Of a DNA stretch of 64,000 nucleotides, positions 17,559-25,729 are shown one piece after another. Origin of the DNA: JBBDWR01 sp040902745 (GTDB lineage: Bacteria; Actinomycetota; UBA4738; HRBIN12); assembly GCA_040902745.1 (NCBI GenBank), contig JBBDWR010000012.1:1-64000 (forward strand), read 5' to 3'. The stretch's first letter is position 1. Every line of letters begins with the position of its first letter. Made by a program: the position numbers and the translations under genes. A model generated the notes under the pieces. It did no database searches and had not been told where the DNA came from. It saw nothing but the letters and a program-made list of their open reading frames with translations.

Positions 17559-18500
17559 TCAGGCCTCCCCGAGGGCCGCGAGCGCCTCCTCCATCGTCGG
17601 CTGCCCGTCGATGCCGCCTGTTGCCCGCATCGACAGCGAGCCACACACGATCGCGAGCCGCAGACACCGCTCCAGGGGCCATCCGGCGAGGAATCCCGCG
17701 AGGAATCCCGCATCGAAACTGTCCCCGGCCCCGGTCTTGTCGACGATGTCCACGGCGACCGCCTCGCGGTGGATCATCTCCTCGCCCTGCAGCACCATTC
17801 CCCCGCCCTGACCGAACTTGACGGCCAGGATCGATCCGCGCTCGGCGAGGGACTCCGACGCGACGTCGATGTCGTCGATCCCGGTGATCCGCCGAACCTC
17901 GGCGGAGTTCGCGAAGAACACGTCCACGCGGTCGAGCATGGTGAGCAGTCCGCCGTCCCAGCGATCGGCGGGATCGTCGTTGGGGTCGATCGAGGTCGTA
18001 CCGCCACCCTCCTTCACGAGCTCGAGCAGCTCCGGCAGCTCCCGCTGCAGTCCGGCCTGGATGAAGTACGAGGCGATATGCACATGACGCGCGCGACGAA
18101 CGAGATCGATGTCCACCAGCTCGAGGCGAAGATCGCCGGAGGTTCCCGGCGCCGTCAGGAAGGAACGCTCACTGCCCCGCGACAGCACGGCGCGAACACC
18201 CGTCGGCCGACTCGGATCGGTCGCCGTCCGCGAGACGTCGACGCCCACCCGTCGCAACTCCTCGCTTGCGAACCTTCCGAAGGGATCGTCTCCGACGACA
18301 CCGATGAAGCCGGTGCGCAGGCCCAGCCTCGCGAGTCCGCGCGCGGTGATGGCGCCCGAGCCCCCCAGGGAGAGCGTCGCGAGATCGACCCGGCGTTCGC
18401 GTACGTCGAACGCGACCTGGAGGTCACCACCCCGCAGGGTGAGGTCCGGTCGGGCATCGCCGAGGACCAGGACGTCGATGTCGTGGGCCGGGTCGTTCAC
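17559..18500 (-). CDS. PfkB-family carbohydrate kinase (ribokinase-like)
   Basis: The 313-residue kinase shows LSLGGSGAITARGLARLG near the N-terminus (residues 43-60), FIGVVGDDPFG (65-75) and the catalytic-loop motif DKTGAGDSFDAG (254-265; Asp260). It belongs to the ribokinase superfamily. The substrate may be a sugar or nucleoside and is not identified. GTG 18500 is chosen because TATCCT ends exactly 6 nt before it, the leaderless pattern seen at many genes here. The first residues of the longer frame upstream overlap the divergent macro-domain gene and are not coding. Confidence 0.86.
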   Translation of the reverse strand: MNDPAHDIDVLVLGDARPDLTLRGGDLQVAFDVRERRVDLATLSLGGSGAITARGLARLGLRTGFIGVVGDDPFGRFASEELRRVGVDVSRTATDPSRPTGVRAVLSRGSERSFLTAPGTSGDLRLELVDIDLVRRARHVHIASYFIQAGLQRELPELLELVKEGGGTTSIDPNDDPADRWDGGLLTMLDRVDVFFANSAEVRRITGIDDIDVASESLAERGSILAVKFGQGGGMVLQGEEMIHREAVAVDIVDKTGAGDSFDAGFLAGFLAGWPLERCLRLAIVCGSLSMRATGGIDGQPTMEEALAALGEA

Positions 18501-18506
18501 GGCGCG

Positions 18507-18533
18507 AGGATAGCCCGCGAGCCGCGCTAGGGT
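18507..18533. promoter_or_regulatory. Divergent leaderless promoters, PfkB kinase and macro-domain gene
   Basis: Only 39 bp separate the two divergent start codons. TATCCT on the minus strand (18512-18507) ends 6 nt before GTG 18500, and TAGGGT on the plus strand (18528-18533) ends 6 nt before ATG 18540. Neither start has a ribosome site. Confidence 0.6.
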
Positions 18534-18539
18534 TCTCGG

Positions 18540-19061
18540 ATGCCCCGGATCACGCTCGCGCAGGGCGACATCACCGATCAGCAGGTCGACGCGATCGTGA
18601 ACGCCGCGAACGGCTCGCTGCTCGGCGGTGGCGGCGTCGACGGAGCGATCCACCGGCGGGGCGGCCCCGAGATCCTCCGAGACTGCCGCCGGGTCCGGGA
18701 GACGCTCTGGCCCGACGGGTTGCCCGCCGGCCGGGCGGTCGGCACCACCGCGGGACGGCTCCCAGCCCGCTGGGTGATCCACACGGTCGGTCCCGTCTAC
18801 GCGCGCGAGTCCGACGCCGCAGGGTTGCTCGCGTCCTGCCACACCGAATCGCTGCGGATCGCCGACGAACTCGGCGCGCGCTCCGTGGCGTTCCCCGCGA
18901 TCTCCACCGGGGCGTTCGGCTATCCGCTTGAACAGGCGGCGACGGTGGCGATCGATGCGCTGCGCGGTGCCGTCGCCGCCGTCGACGACGTGCGCGTCGT
19001 CCTGTTCGACGAGACGACGTATGGGGCGTTCGCCGCAGCGCTGCGAGCGTCGTTGCACTGA
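18540..19061 (+). CDS. Macro-domain protein (O-acetyl-ADP-ribose deacetylase-type)
   Basis: The 173-residue protein is a single macro domain. The signature IVNAANGSLLGGGGVDGAIH (19-38) is the ADP-ribose-binding loop of the MacroD/YmdB class, with the catalytic Asn/Asp positions retained, and AISTGAFGYP (about 120-129) forms the second loop. Such enzymes remove acetyl or mono-ADP-ribose groups from ADP-ribose or proteins. It is divergent from the kinases and likely leaderless (TAGGGT plus 6 nt plus ATG). Confidence 0.93.
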   Translation: MPRITLAQGDITDQQVDAIVNAANGSLLGGGGVDGAIHRRGGPEILRDCRRVRETLWPDGLPAGRAVGTTAGRLPARWVIHTVGPVYARESDAAGLLASCHTESLRIADELGARSVAFPAISTGAFGYPLEQAATVAIDALRGAVAAVDDVRVVLFDETTYGAFAAALRASLH

Positions 19062-19141
19062 TCCGCAAAGGAAGACACCGCAGGTGCACTGGTAGCATCT
19101 GCACCCGACCCGCGTACACCGACCCCCCGGGATCGACGATC

Positions 19142-19480
19142 ATGACCGAGACGGACCTACGGCATGCGAAAGGCGTCTACGAGCACCTTGACCGGGTGCA
19201 CCTCGTCGACTGCCGCGAGCAGGACGAGTGGGACGCGGGACGGATCGAGGGCGCGACCTTGATCCCGCTCAACCAGATCCTGGCCGGAGCGGGCGCCGAC
19301 CTATCGAGCGATCGACCGGTCGTGGTCGTCTGCCGCAGCGGCAATCGCAGCGAGCTCGCCTCGATGATGTTCCAGGCCCGCGGTTTCGAGGCCCACAACC
19401 TCGAGGGCGGCATGGAGGCGTGGGAGGCCGAGGGCCTGCCCTTCTCCGCCCCCGACGGATCACCCGGGCGCGTCGCCTAA
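19142..19480 (+). CDS. Single-domain rhodanese-like protein
   Basis: The 112-residue protein is one rhodanese domain with LVDCREQDEWDAGRIEGA (21-38) and the active-site loop CRSGNRS (64-70; Cys64 as sulfur carrier). It could act as thiosulfate sulfurtransferase or sulfur relay in the cytoplasm. A TAGCAT box at 19093-19098 may be the -10, with a short leader. It lies 62 bp upstream of a membrane-protein gene and may be cotranscribed with it, although that gene has its own -10-like TACCCT. Confidence 0.9.
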   Translation: MTETDLRHAKGVYEHLDRVHLVDCREQDEWDAGRIEGATLIPLNQILAGAGADLSSDRPVVVVCRSGNRSELASMMFQARGFEAHNLEGGMEAWEAEGLPFSAPDGSPGRVA

Positions 19481-19542
19481 GACCTCTCAGGGCGAGCGCG
19501 GCGTACCCTGGGCGGGTTCCCACACGGGCGAAAGGTCCACGG

Positions 19543-20940
19543 ATGACCGATACCTCGGGCGAGCAGCCCGACGACGCCGAACTCCGCGGGGAGGTCGAGC
19601 GCCTCCGTGCGGAGCGCGACGACTTGACGCGCAAGCTCGATCGCAGCGACGACATCGCGAAGCGCGGCGGCCGGTTGCGCAGGACGAGCGTGGTGATCTT
19701 CGTCGTCCTCTCCTACCTCTGCTTGGCGGCCGGGATCCCCGGCTTCTGGGCTCGCAACGTCGTGCTCGACACCGACCGGTACGTGGAGATCGTCGGACCG
19801 ATCGGCACGGATCCGGCGGTCGGCAGCTTCCTCGCCGAACGGTTGACCGACGAGCTGTTCACCGCTCTCAACGCACAGCAGGTCGTCGCGGAGGCCCTGC
19901 CGGATCGGGCCAAGTTCCTGGCCGGGCCCCTCACGACCGCGGTGCAGGGATTCGTCCGCGACGAGGTGGAGAAGATCCTCGCGTCCGACCAGTTCGCTCG
20001 ATTGTGGGTCGAGACGAACCGGTTCGCGCAGACGCAGATCGAAGCCTTGCTCCGCGCCGAAGGCGGCGCGTCGGTGACGACGCAGAACGGCCGCGTCGTG
20101 CTGAACCTGATTCCCGTGATCAACGCGGCCTTGATCCGCATCCAGGCCCAGGCATCCGAGCTCGTCGGTTCAAACGTCACGCTGCCGCAGCTCGACCCGG
20201 ACACACAGCTCCCCGCCGAGATGCGCACACAGGTCGAGGCAGCGTTGGGCGTGCAACTTCCCGACGACTTCGGCCAGATCGTGATCTTCGACGACGACCG
20301 GCTCCAGGCTGCGCAGGACGCTCTCGTCAGCTTCGAGCGCCTCCTGTACCTGTTGGTCTCCGTCTACGTGCTGTCGATCGCGGGTGCGATCGCGCTGTCC
20401 AAGCAACGCCGGCGCACGATCGTGCAGCTGTCGGCCGGCATGTTGACCATCGTGGTAGCCGAGCGGCGGATCGCTCGCGTCTTCGAGGCGAGCATCGTCG
20501 ACCGGGTCACGGATCCCGGCGCCCGGGCCGCGGGACGCGTCGCCGCCGAGACGTTGCTGAACGACTTCCTCTCCGCGACGGTGTGGCTCGCGTGGCTGTT
20601 CCTGATCGTCCTGGTGGTCGCCCTACTGACGGGCCCCTATCGCTGGTCCGCGTGGGTGCGCGCGAGCACCGCACGACTCGCCCGCCTGGCCGGGAACGCG
20701 ATCACCGGCGCTCGGGCGCGCGCCGACGACGAGGCAACGGTGGCATGGGTCCGCGAACACCTTGGCGACTTGCAGCTCGCAGGGATCGCGCTCGCGGTGT
20801 TCTTGCTGTTCTTTTTGAACGTCGGGTGGATCGGGTTCCTGGTCCTGGCGGGGTTGGTCGGGGCATACGAACTCGCGCTGACGCGGTTCGTGAAGGAGCC
20901 ACCGAGCCCGGGCGACGAACGGCCGGCCGGCTCGCCCTGA
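19543..20940 (+). CDS. Integral membrane protein, function unknown
   Basis: The 465-residue protein starts with a charged coiled-coil-like segment (about 12-35) followed by a membrane helix (about 48-72), a large external domain of about 190 residues, then further helices at about 262-285, 345-370 and 415-455. The external part has repeated amphipathic helices (for example ELFTALNAQQVVAEALP). I do not recognise a named family. ATG 19543 has a weak AAAGG ribosome site and a TACCCT box upstream (near 19504-19509). Confidence 0.75.
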   Translation: MTDTSGEQPDDAELRGEVERLRAERDDLTRKLDRSDDIAKRGGRLRRTSVVIFVVLSYLCLAAGIPGFWARNVVLDTDRYVEIVGPIGTDPAVGSFLAERLTDELFTALNAQQVVAEALPDRAKFLAGPLTTAVQGFVRDEVEKILASDQFARLWVETNRFAQTQIEALLRAEGGASVTTQNGRVVLNLIPVINAALIRIQAQASELVGSNVTLPQLDPDTQLPAEMRTQVEAALGVQLPDDFGQIVIFDDDRLQAAQDALVSFERLLYLLVSVYVLSIAGAIALSKQRRRTIVQLSAGMLTIVVAERRIARVFEASIVDRVTDPGARAAGRVAAETLLNDFLSATVWLAWLFLIVLVVALLTGPYRWSAWVRASTARLARLAGNAITGARARADDEATVAWVREHLGDLQLAGIALAVFLLFFLNVGWIGFLVLAGLVGAYELALTRFVKEPPSPGDERPAGSP

Positions 20941-20972
20941 CGCTCCGCGACCTGCACCCAGCTCGACACGCG

Positions 20973-20978
20973 TAGCCT
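20973..20978 (+). promoter_or_regulatory. Putative -10 box for leaderless glcD transcript
   Basis: TAGCCT ends 7 nt before GTG 20986, and no ribosome site is present. Confidence 0.5.
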
Positions 20979-20985
20979 GGGGCAC

Positions 20986-22491
20986 GTGGAAACACCCTCC
21001 GGACCCGCGCCGTCCACGTCCTCCTCCGCCGCCCGCATCGACGCGGCGCGGCGAGCCCTCGGGGCGACGCTCGGAGCCGATCAGGTCCTCTCGGACCCGC
21101 TCGCACTCCGTCTGTACTCGCGGGACGCGTCGATGGTGGAAGGCGGGTGCGCGCTGGTCGCGTTCCCTCGCTCGATCGACGACCTCGTCGCGTGCGTCAC
21201 CGTCGCGAGCGAGCACGGGTTGCCGATCGTCCCCCGCGGATCCGGAACGGGCCTGGCAGGCGGTGCAACGCCGATCGGCGACGCACTCGTCGTCGTCACG
21301 TCGAAGATGACGCGCTTGCTCGAGGTGCGGACCGAGGACCGCCTGGCGTGGGTCGAACCCGGCATGCCCAACCTCGATCTTGCCAACGCGCTGGCGCCGC
21401 ACGGGTTCACGTTCGCACCAGACCCATCAAGTCAGCAGACCTCATCGATCGGGGGCAACGTCAATACGAACGCGGGCGGCCCCCATTGCCTGGCCTACGG
21501 GGTGACCTCCGCCCACGTGCTCGCGCTCGATGTGGTGCTCCCCGACGGTTCACTCGCGCGGCTCGGAAGCGAAGCGCCCGAGTGGGCCGGGTACGACCTG
21601 CGAGGGATCGTCGTCGGCTCGGAGGGCACGCTGGGGATCGTCGCGCGCGTCTGCGTCCGGCTGACCCCGGTCGCGCCGGCGGTGCGGACGATGCTGCTGG
21701 ATTTCACCACCGTGCAGGACTGCGCCGCAACGGTCAGCGACATCATCGCGGGCGGCGTGGTCCCGGCAGCGGTCGAGATGATGGACCACGGCATCGTCGT
21801 CGCCGCGGAGCGCTTCGCGCACGCCGGCTACCCGACCGACGCGGCAGCGATCCTGATCGTCGAGGTCGACGGGACGAAGGCGGCCGTGCAGGAGCAGTCG
21901 CGCGCGGTCGAGAGCGCGGCTCGCGCGAACGCCGTCCGCGAGGTCCGGGTTGCCGCGGACGCCGCGGAACGAGCCCTGCTGTGGAAGGGGCGCAAGAGCG
22001 CGTTCGGCGCGGTCGCGCAGATCGCCCCCCACTACCACCTGCACGACTGCGTAGTGCCCCGGACCAAGCTCGTGGAGGTGCTCGCCGGCGTGTACGAGAT
22101 CGTCGAGCGGCACGAGCTGATCGTCACCAACGTGTTCCACGCGGGCGACGGCAACCTGCATCCGTTGATCTCGTTCGATCGCCGCGTTCCCGGAACCCTG
22201 GAGCGGGTCCTGCGCGCCTCCGACGAGATCGTACGCCTGTGCGTGGCAGCAGGCGGCACGCTCTCCGGGGAACACGGCATCGGGCTGGAGAAGCGAGACT
22301 TCATGCCGCTGGTGTTCACCGCCGAGGATCTCGCGGCGCAGGACTGCGTCCGCTCCGCGTTCGATCCGCAACGCAGGATGAACCCGCAGAAGGTGCTCCC
22401 GTCCGGTGCGCGCTGCGGCGACTACGCGATGCTCGGCGGGGGCGACGCCGCGATCGCCGCAGCGTCCCTCCCGGAGGGTTCGTGGATCTGA
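20986..22491 (+). CDS. glcD: Glycolate oxidase subunit GlcD-like FAD-linked oxidase
   Basis: This 501-residue flavoprotein oxidises glycolate or another 2-hydroxy acid together with GlcE and GlcF. It shows the FAD_binding_4 (PCMH) motifs PRGSGTGLAGGA (about 84-95), SIGGNVNTNAGG (about 154-165) and VGSEGTLGI (about 208-216). The C-terminal FAD-oxidase domain has NVFHAGDGNLHP (about 384-395) and GEHGIGLEK (about 430-438). The start is GTG 20986, with TAGCCT 7 nt upstream and no ribosome site. It is the first gene of a glcDEF operon (gap to glcE 19 bp). Confidence 0.9.
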   Translation: METPSGPAPSTSSSAARIDAARRALGATLGADQVLSDPLALRLYSRDASMVEGGCALVAFPRSIDDLVACVTVASEHGLPIVPRGSGTGLAGGATPIGDALVVVTSKMTRLLEVRTEDRLAWVEPGMPNLDLANALAPHGFTFAPDPSSQQTSSIGGNVNTNAGGPHCLAYGVTSAHVLALDVVLPDGSLARLGSEAPEWAGYDLRGIVVGSEGTLGIVARVCVRLTPVAPAVRTMLLDFTTVQDCAATVSDIIAGGVVPAAVEMMDHGIVVAAERFAHAGYPTDAAAILIVEVDGTKAAVQEQSRAVESAARANAVREVRVAADAAERALLWKGRKSAFGAVAQIAPHYHLHDCVVPRTKLVEVLAGVYEIVERHELIVTNVFHAGDGNLHPLISFDRRVPGTLERVLRASDEIVRLCVAAGGTLSGEHGIGLEKRDFMPLVFTAEDLAAQDCVRSAFDPQRRMNPQKVLPSGARCGDYAMLGGGDAAIAAASLPEGSWI

Positions 22492-22510
22492 CCGTGAGGC
22501 GACGGTGCCG

Positions 22511-23578
22511 ATGACGGCGATCGAGCTGCTGCACCCCGCATCGACGAGCGACGTAGTGGAGATGCTGCGCGCGAGTTCATCGACCGGACGGCGCGTGCTC
22601 GTCACAGGCGGCCGTCAGCACCTCGACAAGGGCAACCCCGTTGCGGTCGACGCCGAACTGTGGACGACGCAGCTCGACGGCGTCGAGCACTACGAGCCTG
22701 CGGAGATGGTGGCGGTCGTCGGCGCCGGGATGCGCGTGCGCGACCTGGATGCGGTGCTCGCGGAGGGCGGCCAGGAATGGCCGCACGACGCGGCCGGTGA
22801 AACGACGGTCGGCGGCGTGATCGCCTCCGCGGCGACCTCGCCCCGACGCCTCCGGATGGGGGCGATCCGGGATTCGGTGCTCGAGGTGCACCTGGTCACC
22901 GGCGACGGTCGACTCGTTCGCGGCGGAGGACGGACCGTCAAGAACGTCACCGGCTACGACCTCCCGAGAGCGCTGACCGGGTCCCTCGGGACACTGGGGG
23001 TGCTCGTCCAGGTTGCGATCAAGGTCCGGCCCCTCCCCCGTGCCCGGCGCACACTGCACATCAAGACAGATGATCCGATCGCCGTCGGCGGCGCCGTGTT
23101 GCACGCCGTTCCCCTCCCCGTCGCGGTGCTCGCGACGCCCGGCGCGGTGCAAGTCCGGCTCGAAGGCTGGCCGGACGAAGTGACGGAGCAGACCGAGGCC
23201 GCACGCGCGATCGCGGGGATACATGCCGCGGTCGAGGACGACGAGCCGTTCCCGATCGAACGCCCGTGGACCGACGCACCGATCGTCGCCGAGGTCGCCG
23301 TCGCACCGTCGCGAGTCAGTGACATCCTCCCGTTCTGCGGCGACGTGTGGGGTACTCCCCTCGGCACCGGTCTGGTGTGGGCCGCAGCAGCGGACGATGT
23401 CGCACTCGCGACACTCCGCGAGCGGGTCGGCCCGACCGGTGTCGCGCCGGTGATCGCGGGCCCGGGAGGCCTCGGGGGATGCGACCTCGGCACGACCGAG
23501 GCGGTCCATCGTCGCCTCAAGCACGCGTTCGACCCCGGCGGCGTCTTGGCACCCGGGCGCGGCTGGGGAGGGATCTGA
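22511..23578 (+). CDS. glcE: Glycolate oxidase FAD-binding subunit GlcE-like
   Basis: The 355-residue protein is a shorter FAD-binding PCMH protein paralogous to GlcD. It contains TTVGGVIASAATSPRRLRMG (98-117) and GGGRTVKNVTGYDLPRALTG (about 138-157), the latter being characteristic of GlcE. GlcE is the second flavoprotein subunit of glycolate oxidase. ATG 22511 is chosen because family homology starts there. A GTG at 22505 is possible. It lies between glcD and glcF. Confidence 0.9.
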   Translation: MTAIELLHPASTSDVVEMLRASSSTGRRVLVTGGRQHLDKGNPVAVDAELWTTQLDGVEHYEPAEMVAVVGAGMRVRDLDAVLAEGGQEWPHDAAGETTVGGVIASAATSPRRLRMGAIRDSVLEVHLVTGDGRLVRGGGRTVKNVTGYDLPRALTGSLGTLGVLVQVAIKVRPLPRARRTLHIKTDDPIAVGGAVLHAVPLPVAVLATPGAVQVRLEGWPDEVTEQTEAARAIAGIHAAVEDDEPFPIERPWTDAPIVAEVAVAPSRVSDILPFCGDVWGTPLGTGLVWAAAADDVALATLRERVGPTGVAPVIAGPGGLGGCDLGTTEAVHRRLKHAFDPGGVLAPGRGWGGI

Positions 23579-23615
23579 CCTCGACTCGCCACCGCCTGTG
23601 CGACGATCGCGGACG

Positions 23616-25007
23616 ATGATCCCCCCAGATGCGGACCGCGACCCGCCCCAGCCCACGCCCCTCGGCTCCGAGGTGCCGATCGGAACGCGCTTCATCGGTC
23701 CGGAACCCGGCGCGGAACCGAACTGGCGCCCCGGGGACGCTCCGGACCCGATCGACCTCGATGCGTGCGTCGCCTGCGGCCTCTGTCTACCGCACTGCCC
23801 GACGTATCGTCTGACCGGCGAGGAATCGGCATCTCCGCGCGGCAGGATCGCCGCGATGCGGGCGGTGGACGAGGGCACGGCCATCGTCGACGACACGTTC
23901 GGATCGTTCATGGACCTGTGCCTCGTCTGCCGCGCCTGCGAGGACGTGTGTCCTTCCCACGTTCCGTTCGACCGGATCATGCAACGGTCCCGGGCCCAGA
24001 TCGAACCCAACCGCTCGCGACGGTCCCGAGCGCTGCGCCGGCTCGGCCTCGACGTGGTGTTGCCGCGGCGATGGCTCCTTGCGCTCGCGACCTCACTCGC
24101 GCCGGTGGCACGACCGCTGCTGCCTCGACGTGTCCGATCGCTGATCCCGACCGGCGTTCATCGGGGCGGGCGCTTGCCGCCGGTGATCGAACCGCCGTCC
24201 GGCGTCGCGGTGCGCGGAACGGTCGCGATGCTCGCCGGATGCGTGCAGGATCAGTGGTTCCGTCCCGTGAACCGCTCGACGATCCGCGTCCTGCGCCGCA
24301 ACGGGTGGCGCGTCCTCATCCCCCGGACACAGACGTGTTGCGGCGCGCTCCACGCGCACAACGGACGCCTCGATTCCGCACGCTCCCTCGCGCGAAGCGC
24401 GGTGGAAACGTTCGGCTCGGATGTCGACGCCGTCATCGTCAACGCCGCCGGTTGCGGCGCGCACCTACGCGAGCTCGGCGACCTGCTGCCGGACGACCCA
24501 CGTGCCTTCGAACTGTCCGGCCGCGTTCGCGACCTGATGGAGTTCCTCCACGAGACGGGGATCGAGACGCCCGAGCGCGATCCAGGAGTCGGGGTGGTCG
24601 CGTACCACGATGCGTGCCACGCGCTTCGCGCGCTCCACGTGCGGGAACAACCACGCGAGCTGCTGCGCCGGATCCCGGGGGTCGAAGTCGCCGATCTGGC
24701 CAACGGCGATCGGTGCTGCGGCGCGGCCGGCCTCTACAGCCTCTTCGAGCCCGAAGTCTCCGGCGAGCTGCGTTCCGACAAGGCCGACGCGATCATCGCC
24801 AGCGGTGCCCGGACCGTCGCCAGCGCCAATCCGGGATGTGTGATGCAACTGGCCGCCGGCCTTCGCGACCGCGGAGTCCAGATCGAGGTCGTGCATCCCG
24901 TGCAGCTGCTGGACCGCGCCTACTTCGATCCCTCGGCGGGTTGGGCACCCGGAGACGGGCTACGATCGCCGGAACACAACCCTCTCGAGGAGGATGGGAC
25001 GACATGA
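23616..25007 (+). CDS. glcF: Glycolate oxidase iron-sulfur subunit GlcF-like
   Basis: The 463-residue protein passes electrons from the GlcDE flavins towards the respiratory chain. It has two 4Fe-4S clusters, CVACGLCLPHCP (about 51-62) and CLVCRACEDVCP (about 102-113), then two cysteine-rich CCG domains with TCCGALHAH (about 243) and RCCGAAGLY (about 368). GTG 23598 is an alternative start, but neither candidate has a ribosome site. The stop codon overlaps the next gene in an ATGA. Confidence 0.9.
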   Translation: MIPPDADRDPPQPTPLGSEVPIGTRFIGPEPGAEPNWRPGDAPDPIDLDACVACGLCLPHCPTYRLTGEESASPRGRIAAMRAVDEGTAIVDDTFGSFMDLCLVCRACEDVCPSHVPFDRIMQRSRAQIEPNRSRRSRALRRLGLDVVLPRRWLLALATSLAPVARPLLPRRVRSLIPTGVHRGGRLPPVIEPPSGVAVRGTVAMLAGCVQDQWFRPVNRSTIRVLRRNGWRVLIPRTQTCCGALHAHNGRLDSARSLARSAVETFGSDVDAVIVNAAGCGAHLRELGDLLPDDPRAFELSGRVRDLMEFLHETGIETPERDPGVGVVAYHDACHALRALHVREQPRELLRRIPGVEVADLANGDRCCGAAGLYSLFEPEVSGELRSDKADAIIASGARTVASANPGCVMQLAAGLRDRGVQIEVVHPVQLLDRAYFDPSAGWAPGDGLRSPEHNPLEEDGTT

Positions 25008-25723
25008 GCGACGAACCTCGCGAACCGCATCTGCCGGGCGGAGCACCGCCCCCGCCGTCGAGCGGCCCGATCGCGCCCCCTCCAGGGGGTCCCCCGGCGA
25101 CACCCGTCCCGCCTCCGAAGCAGAAGAAGAGCGCGTTACTTCTCACGGCCATGGTGATCGGCGGCATCGTCGCCTTCCTCGTGATCGCGGGAATAGTGCT
25201 CGCCGTGGTGTTCTTCGCGAACGCGGGCAGCTACGAGGCCAACGGCGTGTCGTACGAGTACCCGAAGACCTGGACGGAGGCCACCGACCTGACCACCGGC
25301 GCGCAGGCCGGTGGCGCCAACGAGCTGTGGTCCGACGGGGTGATACCGATCGTGGACTCGCAGGAAGGTCCATCGGCCAACGTCGTCCTGGTCACGGCGT
25401 ATCGGCTGCAGCAGTCGGTGACAGAGGAAAACGTCGCCCAGATCGAACCCGAGGTGAAGGCGCTCCTCGAGCAACTGGTCTCCCAGCAGGGTTCGGGCTG
25501 GGACGGCACGCTGCAACCGACGACCGTCGCCGCCCGCCCGGGCTTGATCGCCGAGAACGTCGGCGGCGTCGCGCCCGGCGATCGGCAAGTGGAGAGCCGT
25601 GTGATCTTCTTGTTCGACGGCACCACGCAGTACTTCATCAACTGCCAGTACCTGCCCGAGGACAAGAACACCGTGCTGGGCGGCTGCGATCAGATCACGA
25701 ACACGTTCCAGATCACCGGCTGA
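25004..25723 (+). CDS. Proline-rich N-terminus, single-pass membrane protein of unknown function
   Basis: The 239-residue protein has a Pro/Gly-rich cytoplasmic tail (1-40), a membrane helix (about 44-68) and an external domain of about 170 residues with GVSYEYPKTWTEAT near its start. That pattern resembles the PsbP/DUF1795-like domains of actinobacterial surface lipoproteins, often seen in small signalling or adhesion proteins. Two cysteines near the C-terminus may form a disulfide. It overlaps the glcF stop by 4 bp and has a strong ribosome site (GAGGAGG), so it is probably in the glc transcript, though a functional link is not evident. Confidence 0.8.
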   Translation: MSDEPREPHLPGGAPPPPSSGPIAPPPGGPPATPVPPPKQKKSALLLTAMVIGGIVAFLVIAGIVLAVVFFANAGSYEANGVSYEYPKTWTEATDLTTGAQAGGANELWSDGVIPIVDSQEGPSANVVLVTAYRLQQSVTEENVAQIEPEVKALLEQLVSQQGSGWDGTLQPTTVAARPGLIAENVGGVAPGDRQVESRVIFLFDGTTQYFINCQYLPEDKNTVLGGCDQITNTFQITG

Positions 25724-25729
25724 ACCTCG